From positions 186,001 through 250,000 of the forward strand of contig NZ_CP162142.1 of NCBI RefSeq assembly GCF_040833965.1: a DNA stretch of 64,000 nt. The letters are read 5' to 3'. Source of the DNA: Leptospira sp. WS39.C2 (GTDB taxonomy: Bacteria; Spirochaetota; Leptospiria; Leptospirales; Leptospiraceae). The notes beneath the pieces were generated by a model. That model had not been told where the DNA came from and made no database searches. It saw only the letters and a program-made list of their open reading frames with translations. This document shows, piece by piece, positions 53,281 through 63,730 of the stretch; position 1 is the stretch's first letter, and each line of letters opens with the position of its first letter. The translations under genes were made by a program, and so were the position numbers.

Positions 53281-55965
53281 ATGAAATCACATCTACCCGA
53301 CCGTTACGATCCCGAATCTGTAGAACCTAAGTGGAACCAAATCTGGGAAGAAAAAAAAACCTTTGCTCCAGACACTTCACGCAAAGAAACTTTTTCCATT
53401 GTCATCCCACCACCGAATGTCACCGGGAATTTACACATTGGGCATGCACTTAATCATACCATCCAAGACATTATCATACGTATTGAACGTAAAAAAGGGA
53501 AAAACGTGGTATGGGTTCCAGGAATGGATCATGCTGGAATTGCAACGCAAGTTGTCGTTGAACGTGAGCTTGCAAAAGAAGGTAAGTCTAGGACTGATTT
53601 TACTCGGGAAGAATTCATAGAAAAAGTTTGGGAATGGAAAGCACATTCAGGTGGAATGATCGCCAAACAACAACGGTTACTCGGTGAGTCTGTTGATTGG
53701 TCCAAAGAACGATTTACCTTTGATGAAGGACTTTCCAAAGCAGTCATCAAAGTATTTCGCACATTATTTGATGAAGGTTTGATTTACCGTGGGGAACGAA
53801 TCATCAATTGGTGCCCTGTTACCAAAACCGCCATTTCCGATATTGAAGTGGAGTACAAAGAAAAACAAGGTAAACTTTATCATATCAAATATCCAAAAGC
53901 TGAGTTCAAATCCAAAGACCCAAAAACATTAAATGCTGGCGAATACATTGTTGTGGCAACAACAAGGCCTGAAACAATGTTTGGTGACGTTGCGGTTTGT
54001 GCTCACCCAGATGACAAACGTTACACGGAATTAAAAGATAAATTTGTATTTTTGCCGATCGCTGAAAAAGAAATTCCTGTTTTGTTTGATTCTTTTGTAG
54101 AAAAAGAATTTGGATCAGGCCTTGTGAAAATCACTCCAGCCCATGACCCGAATGACTATGAAGCAGGCCAAAGATTAAAACTCACACCGATCAACATTAT
54201 GAATCTGGATGGAACTCTCAATGACCATGCAGGTAAGTATAATGGTTTGGATCGTTTTGAAGCACGAAAACGTGTTGTAGAAGAACTAGAATCCAAAGGT
54301 TATATTGAAAAAATTGAAACTCACGTTCATAGTGTGGGTCATAACCAAAGGGGAGGGGCTGTCATCGAACCATTGTTATCCACACAATGGTTTGTGAAAA
54401 TTGAATCCCTTGCCAAACCAGCGATTGCAGTTGTAAAATCAGGAAAGGTGCAGTTCCAACCAAAGATGTGGGAAAAAACCTACTTTGAATGGATGGAAAA
54501 TATCCGTGATTGGTGTATCTCTCGTCAATTATGGTGGGGTCATCGAATCCCGGCATACTATGCACCAAACGGTGATATGGTGGTTGCTGAGTCTTTGGAA
54601 GAAGCGATTGCTTTGTTTCAGAAAAAAGGAATCTCTCTTACCGCTGACACCATCAAACAAGACGAAGATGTTTTAGATACATGGTTTTCTTCTGGGCTTT
54701 GGCCGTTTTCTGTTTTTGGTTGGCCAGAAAAAACAGAAGAACTCAAACAATACTATCCCACTTCTGTTCTCGTCACTGGTTTTGATATCATCTTCTTTTG
54801 GGTCGCTCGAATGATTATGAACGGACTCAAATTTATGGGAGATGTTCCGTTCCATAAGGTTCTCATCCACGGACTCGTTCGTGACAAAGATGGAAAGAAG
54901 TTTAGTAAATCACTCGGCAACGTAGTGGATCCTTTGGACATGATGTCCAAATACGGAACGGATTCCTTCCGATTCTTTTTGGCGGCAGTGTTACCGGAAG
55001 GAAAAGATATTCTTTTCGACGAATCCAGGTTAGATGGTTATCGTTCCTTCTGTAATAAAATTTGGAATTCCAGCCGATTCATTTTTATGAATTTGCCAGA
55101 AGATTTTTCTCCTAAAGAACCTGACTTAAATACATTAGAAGATACAGACTTTTGGATCTTACATGAGTTTGATTTGATGCTTGGTCGTTATGAAAAAGCT
55201 TACTCTGGTTATCTCTTTTTTGAAATGGCCAATGCGATTTATGATTTTGTATGGGGTTCGTTTTGTGATTGGTATTTGGAACTAACCAAGGCTCGTGTGT
55301 ATGGGAATGTCACACCTGAGTCTGCGGAGAAAGCACGCCAAGTGCTTGTGAGTGTATTAAAAAAATCACTCGGACTCCTACATCCCTTTATGCCTTTCAT
55401 CACAGAGGAAATCCATTCACTTCTGGAACCAAAGGAACTCGCAAAAACAGAATTTCCGAAAGCCTATGGAGTTTCAGAAACTTCACCTGCTGTGGTTCGG
55501 ATGGAACTTGTTCGTGAAATCATTACCAAAATTCGAAACATGCGAGCAGAACTTGGTGTGAAACCTGAAAAAAAATGTAAGGTCATTCTCAAGTGTGCAA
55601 ACAAAGAGTTAAAAGAAATGATGGAACGAGAAAGTAAATCCATCCTGCAACTTTCCAAAGCAGAGAGTATCGAGTTCTTAGATTCTTATGAATTAAAAAA
55701 CACGGACTCAGTTGGTGCATTCTCCATTGGAGAAATTATCCTTCCACTCGAAGGGATTTTTGATTTTGAAAAGGAAAAACAAAGATTGGAAAAAGAGAAA
55801 AAACAAATCCAATCAGAAATGGAAAAGTTAGAAAACAAAATCAACAATCCATCCTTTTTAGAAAAAGCAAAACCTGATGTGGTAGAAAAGGAAAGAGAAA
55901 AGTATAATACTTGGAAAGAGAAATTAGAAAGTACGATTAGGGCGTTAGAAAAAATTGGAACATAA
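53281..55965 (+). CDS. valS: Valyl-tRNA synthetase
   Basis: This enzyme charges tRNA-Val. It has 894 residues, the usual ValS length. The class I motifs are [17 protein letters not shown] (HIGH) and [11 protein letters not shown] (KMSKS variant). The editing domain carries [16 protein letters not shown] and [13 protein letters not shown], and a C-terminal coiled coil ([20 protein letters not shown]) follows the anticodon-binding region. It is the first gene of a compact + strand run; purD overlaps its end by 11 bases. Confidence 0.97.
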   Translation: MKSHLPDRYDPESVEPKWNQIWEEKKTFAPDTSRKETFSIVIPPPNVTGNLHIGHALNHTIQDIIIRIERKKGKNVVWVPGMDHAGIATQVVVERELAKEGKSRTDFTREEFIEKVWEWKAHSGGMIAKQQRLLGESVDWSKERFTFDEGLSKAVIKVFRTLFDEGLIYRGERIINWCPVTKTAISDIEVEYKEKQGKLYHIKYPKAEFKSKDPKTLNAGEYIVVATTRPETMFGDVAVCAHPDDKRYTELKDKFVFLPIAEKEIPVLFDSFVEKEFGSGLVKITPAHDPNDYEAGQRLKLTPINIMNLDGTLNDHAGKYNGLDRFEARKRVVEELESKGYIEKIETHVHSVGHNQRGGAVIEPLLSTQWFVKIESLAKPAIAVVKSGKVQFQPKMWEKTYFEWMENIRDWCISRQLWWGHRIPAYYAPNGDMVVAESLEEAIALFQKKGISLTADTIKQDEDVLDTWFSSGLWPFSVFGWPEKTEELKQYYPTSVLVTGFDIIFFWVARMIMNGLKFMGDVPFHKVLIHGLVRDKDGKKFSKSLGNVVDPLDMMSKYGTDSFRFFLAAVLPEGKDILFDESRLDGYRSFCNKIWNSSRFIFMNLPEDFSPKEPDLNTLEDTDFWILHEFDLMLGRYEKAYSGYLFFEMANAIYDFVWGSFCDWYLELTKARVYGNVTPESAEKARQVLVSVLKKSLGLLHPFMPFITEEIHSLLEPKELAKTEFPKAYGVSETSPAVVRMELVREIITKIRNMRAELGVKPEKKCKVILKCANKELKEMMERESKSILQLSKAESIEFLDSYELKNTDSVGAFSIGEIILPLEGIFDFEKEKQRLEKEKKQIQSEMEKLENKINNPSFLEKAKPDVVEKEREKYNTWKEKLESTIRALEKIGT

Positions 55966-57232
55966 ATATAAAGTTTTACTTCTTGGAAGTGGCGGAAGAG
56001 AACACGCGTTAGCGGACGTGATCTCGAAATCAAAATCTTTGGAATCTTTGAAAGTATATCCAGGGAATGGGGGTTTTGCAACGGAGCTCCTTTTAGGAGC
56101 CAATGAAATTTCGATTACCGATAAAACCAAATTTTTAGAATATTTAAAGGTTTCCAAAACCAATCTTGTTGTGGTGGGACCAGAAGACCCACTTGTGAAT
56201 GGAATTGCAGATTGGTGTGCAGAAGTTGGGATTCCTTGTTTTGGACCATCTGCGTATTGTGCCCAAGTGGAAGGCAGTAAACATTTTGCAAAAGAAATGA
56301 TGAAACGTGCAAAAGTACCAACTGCTTCTTTTGCTGTATTTACTGATCATGAATCCGCTTGGAGTTATGCACAAAAAGAAATGTTGCCACTTGTTGTCAA
56401 AGCAGATGGTTTGGCAGCAGGAAAAGGTGTTACTGTTGCGTTTGACTTAAAGGAAGTCAAACGAGCATTAGATGAAATCTTTTTAGAATCAAAGTTTGGC
56501 CATAGTGGAAACAAAGTAGTGATCGAATCCTTTTTGGAAGGAGAAGAAGCTTCTTTATTTGTCATTACGGATGGACAAAGGTATATGTGTTTACCTGCGG
56601 CTCAAGACCACAAACGTGCTTACGATGGAGACATTGGACCAAACACAGGTGGGATGGGAGCTTATGCACCAGCACCAATTGTTACGGATGTTGTTCTTTC
56701 AAAAGTGAAATCGAGTATCATCGAACCAATGTTAGAAGACTTTCGGATCTCCGGTCATCCTTACAAAGGACTTTTGTATGTGGGACTTATGATCACAAAA
56801 GAAGGTGAATCCAATGTGGTTGAATTCAATTGTCGGTTTGGTGATCCAGAAACTCAATGTGTGTTACGATTACTCGATGAAGACATTTTACCAATTTTTT
56901 ATGCATCGGCGACAGGCAATTTACCAGAACGCAATTTAAAATTAAAATCTGGATCATCTGCCATTGTTGTACTTGCGGCAAAAGGTTATCCTGATGCTCC
57001 CGAAAAAGGTATGGTGTTAGAAATTCCACCAAACGAAGGAAATGTGGTAGTCTACCATGCCGGGACAAAAAAAGAAAACCAAACCATCCTCGCAAGTGGT
57101 GGGCGTATCCTCGGGATCACATCTTTTGGATCTAGTTTAAAAGATGCGATCAATGATTGTTATCAATTTCTCACAAAAATAAAAGCACCAAATACCTTTT
57201 ATCGCAAAGACATTGGTAGGAGAGCTCTGTAA
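55955..57232 (+). CDS. purD: Phosphoribosylamine-glycine ligase
   Basis: This enzyme makes GAR, the second step of purine synthesis. It has 425 residues. Markers are [35 protein letters not shown], the ATP-grasp segments [16 protein letters not shown] and [20 protein letters not shown], and [18 protein letters not shown]. The start is a TTG inside the last codons of valS, so translation is probably coupled. It is followed without gap by a hypothetical gene. Confidence 0.95.
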   Translation: MEHKYKVLLLGSGGREHALADVISKSKSLESLKVYPGNGGFATELLLGANEISITDKTKFLEYLKVSKTNLVVVGPEDPLVNGIADWCAEVGIPCFGPSAYCAQVEGSKHFAKEMMKRAKVPTASFAVFTDHESAWSYAQKEMLPLVVKADGLAAGKGVTVAFDLKEVKRALDEIFLESKFGHSGNKVVIESFLEGEEASLFVITDGQRYMCLPAAQDHKRAYDGDIGPNTGGMGAYAPAPIVTDVVLSKVKSSIIEPMLEDFRISGHPYKGLLYVGLMITKEGESNVVEFNCRFGDPETQCVLRLLDEDILPIFYASATGNLPERNLKLKSGSSAIVVLAAKGYPDAPEKGMVLEIPPNEGNVVVYHAGTKKENQTILASGGRILGITSFGSSLKDAINDCYQFLTKIKAPNTFYRKDIGRRAL

Positions 57233-58072
57233 GTGCCATTTAGTCTCTCAGGAAATTTTAAATCTTGCGAACGATCTAAACTTCGCAATTTTGAAAAACA
57301 CCTAGGGATAATTTTATCTGAAAACCAAACCCAACTCCAACAACATTTGATGATTCGTAGAGCCCTTCAAAATTTAAGTGGCTCTGTGAGTGTTTTGTCA
57401 AGCCTCAGTCGCCAAGAGTTACTCTCCTTTATCTTCATCTTAACACAGTTTGGTGATATCACTCGCACGGAAACTCCTCCAGAGTATTTATTATTAGAAT
57501 CCATTCCTTATGTGATTGAATGGTCAAAGGGTCATTATATGATCCCACTTGAGATATTAGAACATTTGGCACATGAAAGGATCTTTAAAGACCAAGGTTA
57601 TTTGTTTGCTCTCATCCCTGCACTTTCCATCAAAGAAAAAAAATCTTGGATTCGTTGGATCGGTGTGGATTTTGAAAAAGGCGGCGATAGGGATTTGAAT
57701 TTTGAAATTTATTTCCAATGCCGAGTGTTACAAAAACCATTTTTAGGTAAGTCACTTGTACAAGAGTCAGAAATACGATTGGAACAAATATGGCCACGTG
57801 GGAAAAACGAATACATAGATTGGTTTTATAAAGGATTATCTACTTTTTATTATGCAATGGAAGAGATGAGCCGCAAAGAAAAGGATCCATTTTTACTTCA
57901 TCTGATTGAGCTCATCAAATCAGGAAAATTCATCTTGAAACGGTTGCCTGATCATTATGGAAAAGAATCTAGTTATTCTCTTGTAGGCACAGTCGAAGGA
58001 AATACGCCACAACTGAGAGAAACAACGTTCCAATGGGAAGTGGAACGTTTACGTAAAGATTCTTTATTTTAA
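57233..58072 (+). CDS. Hypothetical cytoplasmic protein
   Basis: I do not recognise the family. The 279-residue soluble protein has a helical N-terminal part ([14 protein letters not shown] is approximate; then [20 protein letters not shown]) and an [20 protein letters not shown] segment. It starts with a GTG directly after the purD stop, supported by AGGAG about 10 bases upstream, and prfB follows 23 bases later. Its position between purD and prfB points to constitutive expression. Confidence 0.78.
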   Translation: MPFSLSGNFKSCERSKLRNFEKHLGIILSENQTQLQQHLMIRRALQNLSGSVSVLSSLSRQELLSFIFILTQFGDITRTETPPEYLLLESIPYVIEWSKGHYMIPLEILEHLAHERIFKDQGYLFALIPALSIKEKKSWIRWIGVDFEKGGDRDLNFEIYFQCRVLQKPFLGKSLVQESEIRLEQIWPRGKNEYIDWFYKGLSTFYYAMEEMSRKEKDPFLLHLIELIKSGKFILKRLPDHYGKESSYSLVGTVEGNTPQLRETTFQWEVERLRKDSLF

Positions 58073-58095
58073 TCTACACTTCGGATTTACACATT

Positions 58096-59223
58096 ATGGA
58101 TAGATCATTAAAAGAACTAAAAAAACAAACAAGTGAAATGATAGAATCATTTCAAACCTATTGGACAGCACAAAATTTCCAAGAAGATTATGACCGTTTG
58201 ATGTCTTTAATCGAAAAATCAAATGATCCAAAATTATGGGATTCTCCAGACCAAGCAAAAAACGTAACTCAAAAACGAAATGAATTACAATTGAAGTTGG
58301 ATCCTTGGCTTGATTTAAAAAAAGAACTTTTAGATTTTCCTGACTTGATTGAACTCACTTCTGAAGAAATGGGAGAAGGTGGATTAAAATCATTAAACGA
58401 TGATTTTGATCGTATGTTTGAAGCATTTGAAAACTTGCAAATGTTAGATGCACTTTCTGGTAAAGATGATGGAAAAGCAGCTTTTATCAACATCCACCCA
58501 GGTGCTGGTGGAACAGAGTCACAAGACTGGGCCGATATGTTACTTCGAATGTATTCCAGGTTTTGTGAACAAAAAGGTTACCGAGCAGAGATCGTTGATT
58601 ACCAACCAGGTGAAACTGCAGGGATTAAAAACGCGACGCTTTACATCCAAGGGGATCATCCATTTGGGTATTTAAAATGTGAATCAGGAGTCCACCGTCT
58701 CGTTCGTATTTCTCCATTTGATTCCAACAAACGTAGACATACATCTTTTGCATCCGTGTATGTCACACCTGAAGTCGATGATGATATCCAAGTAAACATT
58801 GAAGAAAAAGACTTACGTGTGGATGTTTATCGTTCTTCGGGAGCAGGTGGACAGCACGTCAACACAACAGACTCCGCTGTTCGGATCACACACATTCCGA
58901 CAGGGATTGTTGTTTCTTGTCAGATGGAAAGATCTCAAATCAAAAACCGTGATACCGCGATGAAGATGTTAAAAGCACGTCTCTATGAGATGGAAAAACA
59001 AAAAGCGGAAGAAGAAAACGCCAAAAAAGCTGGTGAAAAACGTGATATCGCTTGGGGATCACAAATTCGAAGTTATGTGTTTCATCCTTATAATTTAGTA
59101 AAAGACCACAGAACTGATTTTGAAACAGGAAATGTCCATGCAGTGATGGATGGTGACTTGGAAGATTTTATCATAGCTTATTTAAAATACCTGACAAACC
59201 AGAAGGCAAACGCTAAAGTATAA
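58096..59223 (+). CDS. prfB: Peptide chain release factor 2
   Basis: This factor ends translation at UGA and UAA. It has 375 residues with the stop-codon-reading SPF tripeptide ([15 protein letters not shown]) and the peptidyl-transferase GGQ motif ([18 protein letters not shown]). The gene is a single open frame: there is no in-frame TGA near codon 25, so the programmed +1 frameshift that controls prfB in many bacteria is absent. It lies in the valS-purD run and is followed 4 bases later by the regulator gene. Confidence 0.96.
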   Translation: MDRSLKELKKQTSEMIESFQTYWTAQNFQEDYDRLMSLIEKSNDPKLWDSPDQAKNVTQKRNELQLKLDPWLDLKKELLDFPDLIELTSEEMGEGGLKSLNDDFDRMFEAFENLQMLDALSGKDDGKAAFINIHPGAGGTESQDWADMLLRMYSRFCEQKGYRAEIVDYQPGETAGIKNATLYIQGDHPFGYLKCESGVHRLVRISPFDSNKRRHTSFASVYVTPEVDDDIQVNIEEKDLRVDVYRSSGAGGQHVNTTDSAVRITHIPTGIVVSCQMERSQIKNRDTAMKMLKARLYEMEKQKAEEENAKKAGEKRDIAWGSQIRSYVFHPYNLVKDHRTDFETGNVHAVMDGDLEDFIIAYLKYLTNQKANAKV

Positions 59224-59227
59224 TCCC

Positions 59228-60724
59228 ATGTCTGTGAAACAGGATATTTCCGGTGCTTTGCGGAAAATCCAAAAGGAAATCCAACAACTTCCGAATATTA
59301 CGGATCGATTGAATTTCATTTTGGATATGACCCTCACACTTTTTGGTGCTACTACAGGGAGTATTTCCATAATGGACCAAGAAGAAAAGGTCCTCACAAT
59401 TGTTGCCGCAAAAGGGATGGACTGGGAGAAAAAAATTGCGGCAAAACTTCCTTTTAATTTAGGTGTTACCGGCCGTGCTGCATCCACTAGAGAAATTACC
59501 TATGTTCCTGATGTTACCTTAGACAAAGATTATGTAAAACTCATTGAAACAGTTCGATCAGAACTTGCCATACCACTTCTCACGAGAGATTCGGTTGTGG
59601 GAGTTCTCAATTTAGAATCAGACAAAGTAAACTTTTTTTCTCCTGATATCATCAACCAAGCAACTCTCTTTGCATCCCAGTTAACTATTGTTATTCTAGA
59701 GGAAAGGATTGCAAAGGAAGCTTTCGAAAAATCCAAACGGGAAGAAGACCCTGTTGAAGAAATTTTAGGATATGATCCAAGCATTTTGTTTTTGAAACAT
59801 AGGATTCGGCAAGTCGGCCCTTCTGATATTTCAGTAATGATCATTGGAGAGGAAGGAGCTGGTAAAAAATTAGTCGCAAAGGCCCTCCATTATATTTCTC
59901 AACGGAAAAATGCTCCTTTTTATACGGTGGATTGTTCGGGGCTCAGTTATGAATTATTAGAAGCCGAACTTTTTGGAAGCATGAGTGGAAAAATTTTTAA
60001 TCCAGGAAAATTGGAACAATCGAATGGAGGTTCATTGTACATTGAATCCATCGGTGACCTTCCACCAAATTTACAAAACAAACTTTTCCATACCTTACGA
60101 GATAAAACAATTCCCAATCCTACTTCTAAGAAAAAAGAAGAAGTTCTCAATATCAGAATTTTTACAGGGAGCAAACGTGATCTATTAGAAGAAATTCAAA
60201 AGGAAACTTTTTCGATGGATTTATATTATCGACTAGCGGAAGTTCCACTTAGAATGCCGCCATTAAGGGATAGACGAGGTGACATTCCGCTACTTGCACA
60301 CCATTTTTTATACCAATACAACAAACAATATGGTCGAAACAAATCATTCTCTACTGAGGCACTGAAAGCATTAACCGGTATGCCTTGGAGTGGGAATGTG
60401 AGACAATTACAAAGTGTGATCCAATATGCAGTCCTTGTCCCTCAAGAAACTGTACTCGAACCATTTTCCTTCCAACAAGATGGCAAACGGGAAGAAGAGT
60501 CCCGAACCAAAATCTCTGGATTTGGTTTCGGAAACGAATTTCTCACTCCGACTGAGAACCTATCGTTAAATTTAGCGATAGAGAAACTCGAGGCGATATG
60601 GATCAAAGAAGCCTTCGGGCGTGCCTCAACCCAAGAAGAAGTTGCAAAACTATTAGGAATCAGCCGAGGTTCTTTGCAATATAAGATCAAAAATAACCAA
60701 TTTCTGGACGGATTCAGCACCTAA
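59228..60724 (+). CDS. GAF-AAA-Fis regulator with degenerate sigma-54-activator motifs
   Basis: This is a regulator of 498 residues with a GAF sensor domain (about 20-160, LFGATTGSISIMDQEEKVLT), a sigma-54-activator-type AAA domain (about 175-400) and a Fis helix-turn-helix (STQEEVAKLLGISRGSLQYK). Walker A is GEEGAGKKLVAKALH and the second region LYYRLAEVPLRMPPLRDRRG is normal. But the GAFTGA loop is replaced by GSMSGKIF, and Walker B reads GGSLYIESIGDLPP, with Glu-Ser where Asp-Glu is required. It therefore probably cannot activate sigma-54 RNA polymerase and may act as a DNA-binding regulator only. It follows prfB by 4 bases. Confidence 0.87.
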   Translation: MSVKQDISGALRKIQKEIQQLPNITDRLNFILDMTLTLFGATTGSISIMDQEEKVLTIVAAKGMDWEKKIAAKLPFNLGVTGRAASTREITYVPDVTLDKDYVKLIETVRSELAIPLLTRDSVVGVLNLESDKVNFFSPDIINQATLFASQLTIVILEERIAKEAFEKSKREEDPVEEILGYDPSILFLKHRIRQVGPSDISVMIIGEEGAGKKLVAKALHYISQRKNAPFYTVDCSGLSYELLEAELFGSMSGKIFNPGKLEQSNGGSLYIESIGDLPPNLQNKLFHTLRDKTIPNPTSKKKEEVLNIRIFTGSKRDLLEEIQKETFSMDLYYRLAEVPLRMPPLRDRRGDIPLLAHHFLYQYNKQYGRNKSFSTEALKALTGMPWSGNVRQLQSVIQYAVLVPQETVLEPFSFQQDGKREEESRTKISGFGFGNEFLTPTENLSLNLAIEKLEAIWIKEAFGRASTQEEVAKLLGISRGSLQYKIKNNQFLDGFST

Positions 60725-60786
60725 TCACAAGAAAAGAATGGATCGATACGACTCTTTGGTCGATATTACTAGAAAGGAGCTTCGAA

Positions 60787-61854
60787 GTGGCAGAAAGTTA
60801 TTACCGTACCATCAATGGTAAACAATATGATAATGAATTGTTAGAAATCGTTGAGAAGGCCACCAAACGTAGCAAAGCTCCTATTGGCAAAAACATCGCA
60901 AAAACATTATTTGATGCCATCAAGGATGGTGGTGATTACACTGATGTTGAAAAACGTACGGTCAAACACATTCGTGATAATTTTAAGTTTTCACCAGATG
61001 CTGACGAATACCTAAGGTCTGAAATTCGAAAGTGGGCAGCGAAGATCTCTGTACCCGCAGCCAAGAAAAAAACCCAATCAAAATCTTCGAACTCAAAAGA
61101 GTCTTCCTCTAAATCAAAAACCACACGTACTAAAAAAACATCCATATCTGTAAATGAATCTGAATCATCTTATATGGAAATTTATGATTCAAGGGAAGAA
61201 TCCAGTTACGAAGTGGCTCCTACTCCTGAATACAACGAACTAGTTGCTCTAAATAAATTCCAAATCACACCGAAACAAAATCAATTTGGAAAATACATTC
61301 TCATTGGACTCATCGTTTTATTTTTTCTAGTCCTTATCTTTTTTGGTGTGAGAAGTTGTAATCGAAATACACAAACAAATGTGTCGAAGAATGGTTCTGA
61401 AACCACTCAAGGGCAAGAGTCTAACACTCGATCCTTAGAACGTGTCACATTACAATCAGGGACTGTTTCGAATCGGTTTGATACCCAAGGAAAAGCCATT
61501 CGTTATATCAATGATTTACAAATTCGATTTATCAAACAAAGTATGGCAACAGAAGAATCTGCTTCTGATAAAATTGCCACTCTTGCTGAAGCTCTTAAAT
61601 CCTATCCAGGGATTAAAATCCGAGTAAAGGGTCATACTTGTTTCATTGGAGAACTGGACGAAAATAAAATTTTGTCCGATGAACGAGCAAAATTCATTTA
61701 TGATGAACTCATCAAAAATGGAGTGAACCAAAACCAACTCGACTACCGAGGGTTTGGCGAAACTGCTGAAATTGATACCAACCAAACCGAAGTTGGTCGA
61801 ATTAAAAATAGAAGAGTAGACTTTACTGTTCTATCCGTAATTCCTAAAGATTAG
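60787..61854 (+). CDS. OmpA-domain protein with cytoplasmic N-terminal domain and one membrane helix
   Basis: This protein has 355 residues. A charged N-terminal domain of about 95 residues (MAESYYRTINGKQYDNELLE) is followed by a Ser/Lys-rich linker, one membrane helix near residue 175 (YILIGLIVLFFLVLIFFGV) and a C-terminal OmpA/MotB-type domain (IRVKGHTCFIGELDENKILS, DYRGFGETAEID, KNRRVDFTVL). So the peptidoglycan-binding part lies in the periplasm and the N-terminus in the cytoplasm, a MotB-like arrangement. The GTG start is supported by AAGGAG. It is 62 bases after the regulator gene, and its stop overlaps the convergent Maf-like gene. Confidence 0.85.
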   Translation: MAESYYRTINGKQYDNELLEIVEKATKRSKAPIGKNIAKTLFDAIKDGGDYTDVEKRTVKHIRDNFKFSPDADEYLRSEIRKWAAKISVPAAKKKTQSKSSNSKESSSKSKTTRTKKTSISVNESESSYMEIYDSREESSYEVAPTPEYNELVALNKFQITPKQNQFGKYILIGLIVLFFLVLIFFGVRSCNRNTQTNVSKNGSETTQGQESNTRSLERVTLQSGTVSNRFDTQGKAIRYINDLQIRFIKQSMATEESASDKIATLAEALKSYPGIKIRVKGHTCFIGELDENKILSDERAKFIYDELIKNGVNQNQLDYRGFGETAEIDTNQTEVGRIKNRRVDFTVLSVIPKD

Positions 61855-63730
61855 ATTCTAATCGATACAAGGATTTGGTGAGCATCCGTTTGGTGGAACG
61901 AACGGACTCATACAATCCTTCGTATAAAAGTAACGACTTTTTTGCTACTGCAAGTTGGGCATTTTCTTTTTCTTCCAGGCTCAATTGGTCATCATAACCT
62001 TCTGTGATGGTTAAAATCACTCTTTGGATTCCCAAACTCAAAATTTCATTCAAACCTTTTTTCTGAGAAACTTGTTCATCGATCCCATCCATTTGTTTGA
62101 TATCTTCTGTGAAGGTTTTGGGATTGATTTGGTTTTTTTGGATTTGTTGGTAAATCCTTTGTGAGACCGTTAGACCTTGTTTGACAAGGATCATAAATTC
62201 TTTTAATGCAGTTATTGTATTTTGAATGTCTTTTATCAGCAATGTTCGATCAAAAAAAGATGTGTTATCTTTGAGTTTGGATTGGATCAAATTTTTTATC
62301 GTTAAAACAGCTTCGATCTGTTTCTTTTTTGTAATGCCATCACTTGGAAATTCTCTTTCAAAATGGGAATGTTCCATTCCTTCGAGTTTTGCACCAAACA
62401 TAGTTAAGTTGGTCCATGGGTTTTCTTTTGTATGATCTTCAAACCATTTTTTGAAAATTAACATCTTTTCGTTGGTGATATATGTTTCATTTTGAATTCC
62501 CAAAACTTGTTTTTGGGGTAGGGCAAATAGTTGTTTGTAATTGTGTTTTTCTCTACGAAACTTTCTAGATTCTATGTAGTTCAGTCTTTCTTCAAGGACT
62601 GCACCTTTTGAATGTGCAAGACCATTCGTGAAACTTAAGTCTTGACCTACTAAATACACTTTTTCTGCACCCATAAGTGTTCCAAGGCTTGCCGCATTTG
62701 TGGAAACAGAACCACCAAAAGGAACGGAGCCAATTTCACTTGTAGAAGTTTTTTCCAATAATTGGAGTAAAGGAAAAGGAGAAGATGTAACAAAACCTTT
62801 GTTAGGCCCTTTGTCCAATCTTAAACTGAGATAAGTAGAAGTAGGATCAAATACCAAAATCCCGTTTCCTTTGTAGTCCTCTAAATACTGACTATTCAAA
62901 GCTTGAGGGTCGACAGAATAAACCAAATCAGGATCCACTCCAAAGGAAGTGAGAATCGGAACCGCAGTGTCAACAGCAAGTAATAAGAATTGGTTTCGGT
63001 ATTTGAGAATTTCGGGAATAGACTCAGACAAACTGGGTCCTGCACAAGCAATGACAATATTTGCCCCATTAGCAATTCCAAATAAATCAGAGACTGGCCG
63101 AAAATAAGACAATTCAGGTAAGTTATAACAAATATTTTTTGCCCAAATTTTTTCAAATCGAGTTAGTGTAGCTAAGTTTACATCCTTCTTATGAAACATT
63201 TGTTCGGCTATGAGTTTGAGTCGATTGTAATCTGTTTCTTTCCATTGCCATGAACCACGGTGGGGGACAAAACTAATCGGATGGGTTCCCTTTCCTTTCA
63301 CAGCTTCTGTGAGTTGGTCTTCTAAGTGCTCACCCGTAACAAGGACAAGTTTTCCCGATAAGAATGCTTCCGAAAAATCAAACTTTTTCAAAGCCTCTCG
63401 AATCAAAAAAGGAAACGGTTCCATCCATAAGATCGTTACCTTTGGTCTTTCTAATAAAAATGGAATGATGTATCCGATACCAGCACCAAACAAGAGATAA
63501 ATGCGTTCGGTTCCATCATGGGGAAGTTCAGAGACAAAACGAAGAGCTTCTTTTTTCGGATCAAATTGGCTATGGATCCAAACACCATCAATAACTAAGG
63601 TATCCTCACCTGTTTTAGATAAAACTCGTTTGTAATGAATTCCTTCCTCCATAGAGTTTTCTGTTTGGATCAAATCCGAAACGGAAGAAGGCAAACTTGC
63701 TAAATTTTTGGAAAAAAAAGATTCGTTCAC
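61844..63730 (-). CDS. Maf-like DUF115 motility accessory protein
   Basis: This is a large cytoplasmic protein of 628 residues with a central DUF115/MptE-like domain (about 200-420): ANIVIACAGPSLSESIPEIL, LLAVDTAVPILTSFGVDPDL, GGSVSTNAASLGTLMGAEKV, LVGQDLSFTNGLAHSKGAV. DUF115 proteins of the Maf group transfer nonulosonic acid sugars to flagellin in several bacteria. The flanks are helical. It lies after the PASTA gene with no gap and converges on the OmpA-domain gene. Flagellin glycosylation here is inference. Confidence 0.82.
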   Translation of the reverse strand: MNESFFSKNLASLPSSVSDLIQTENSMEEGIHYKRVLSKTGEDTLVIDGVWIHSQFDPKKEALRFVSELPHDGTERIYLLFGAGIGYIIPFLLERPKVTILWMEPFPFLIREALKKFDFSEAFLSGKLVLVTGEHLEDQLTEAVKGKGTHPISFVPHRGSWQWKETDYNRLKLIAEQMFHKKDVNLATLTRFEKIWAKNICYNLPELSYFRPVSDLFGIANGANIVIACAGPSLSESIPEILKYRNQFLLLAVDTAVPILTSFGVDPDLVYSVDPQALNSQYLEDYKGNGILVFDPTSTYLSLRLDKGPNKGFVTSSPFPLLQLLEKTSTSEIGSVPFGGSVSTNAASLGTLMGAEKVYLVGQDLSFTNGLAHSKGAVLEERLNYIESRKFRREKHNYKQLFALPQKQVLGIQNETYITNEKMLIFKKWFEDHTKENPWTNLTMFGAKLEGMEHSHFEREFPSDGITKKKQIEAVLTIKNLIQSKLKDNTSFFDRTLLIKDIQNTITALKEFMILVKQGLTVSQRIYQQIQKNQINPKTFTEDIKQMDGIDEQVSQKKGLNEILSLGIQRVILTITEGYDDQLSLEEKENAQLAVAKKSLLLYEGLYESVRSTKRMLTKSLYRLESNL

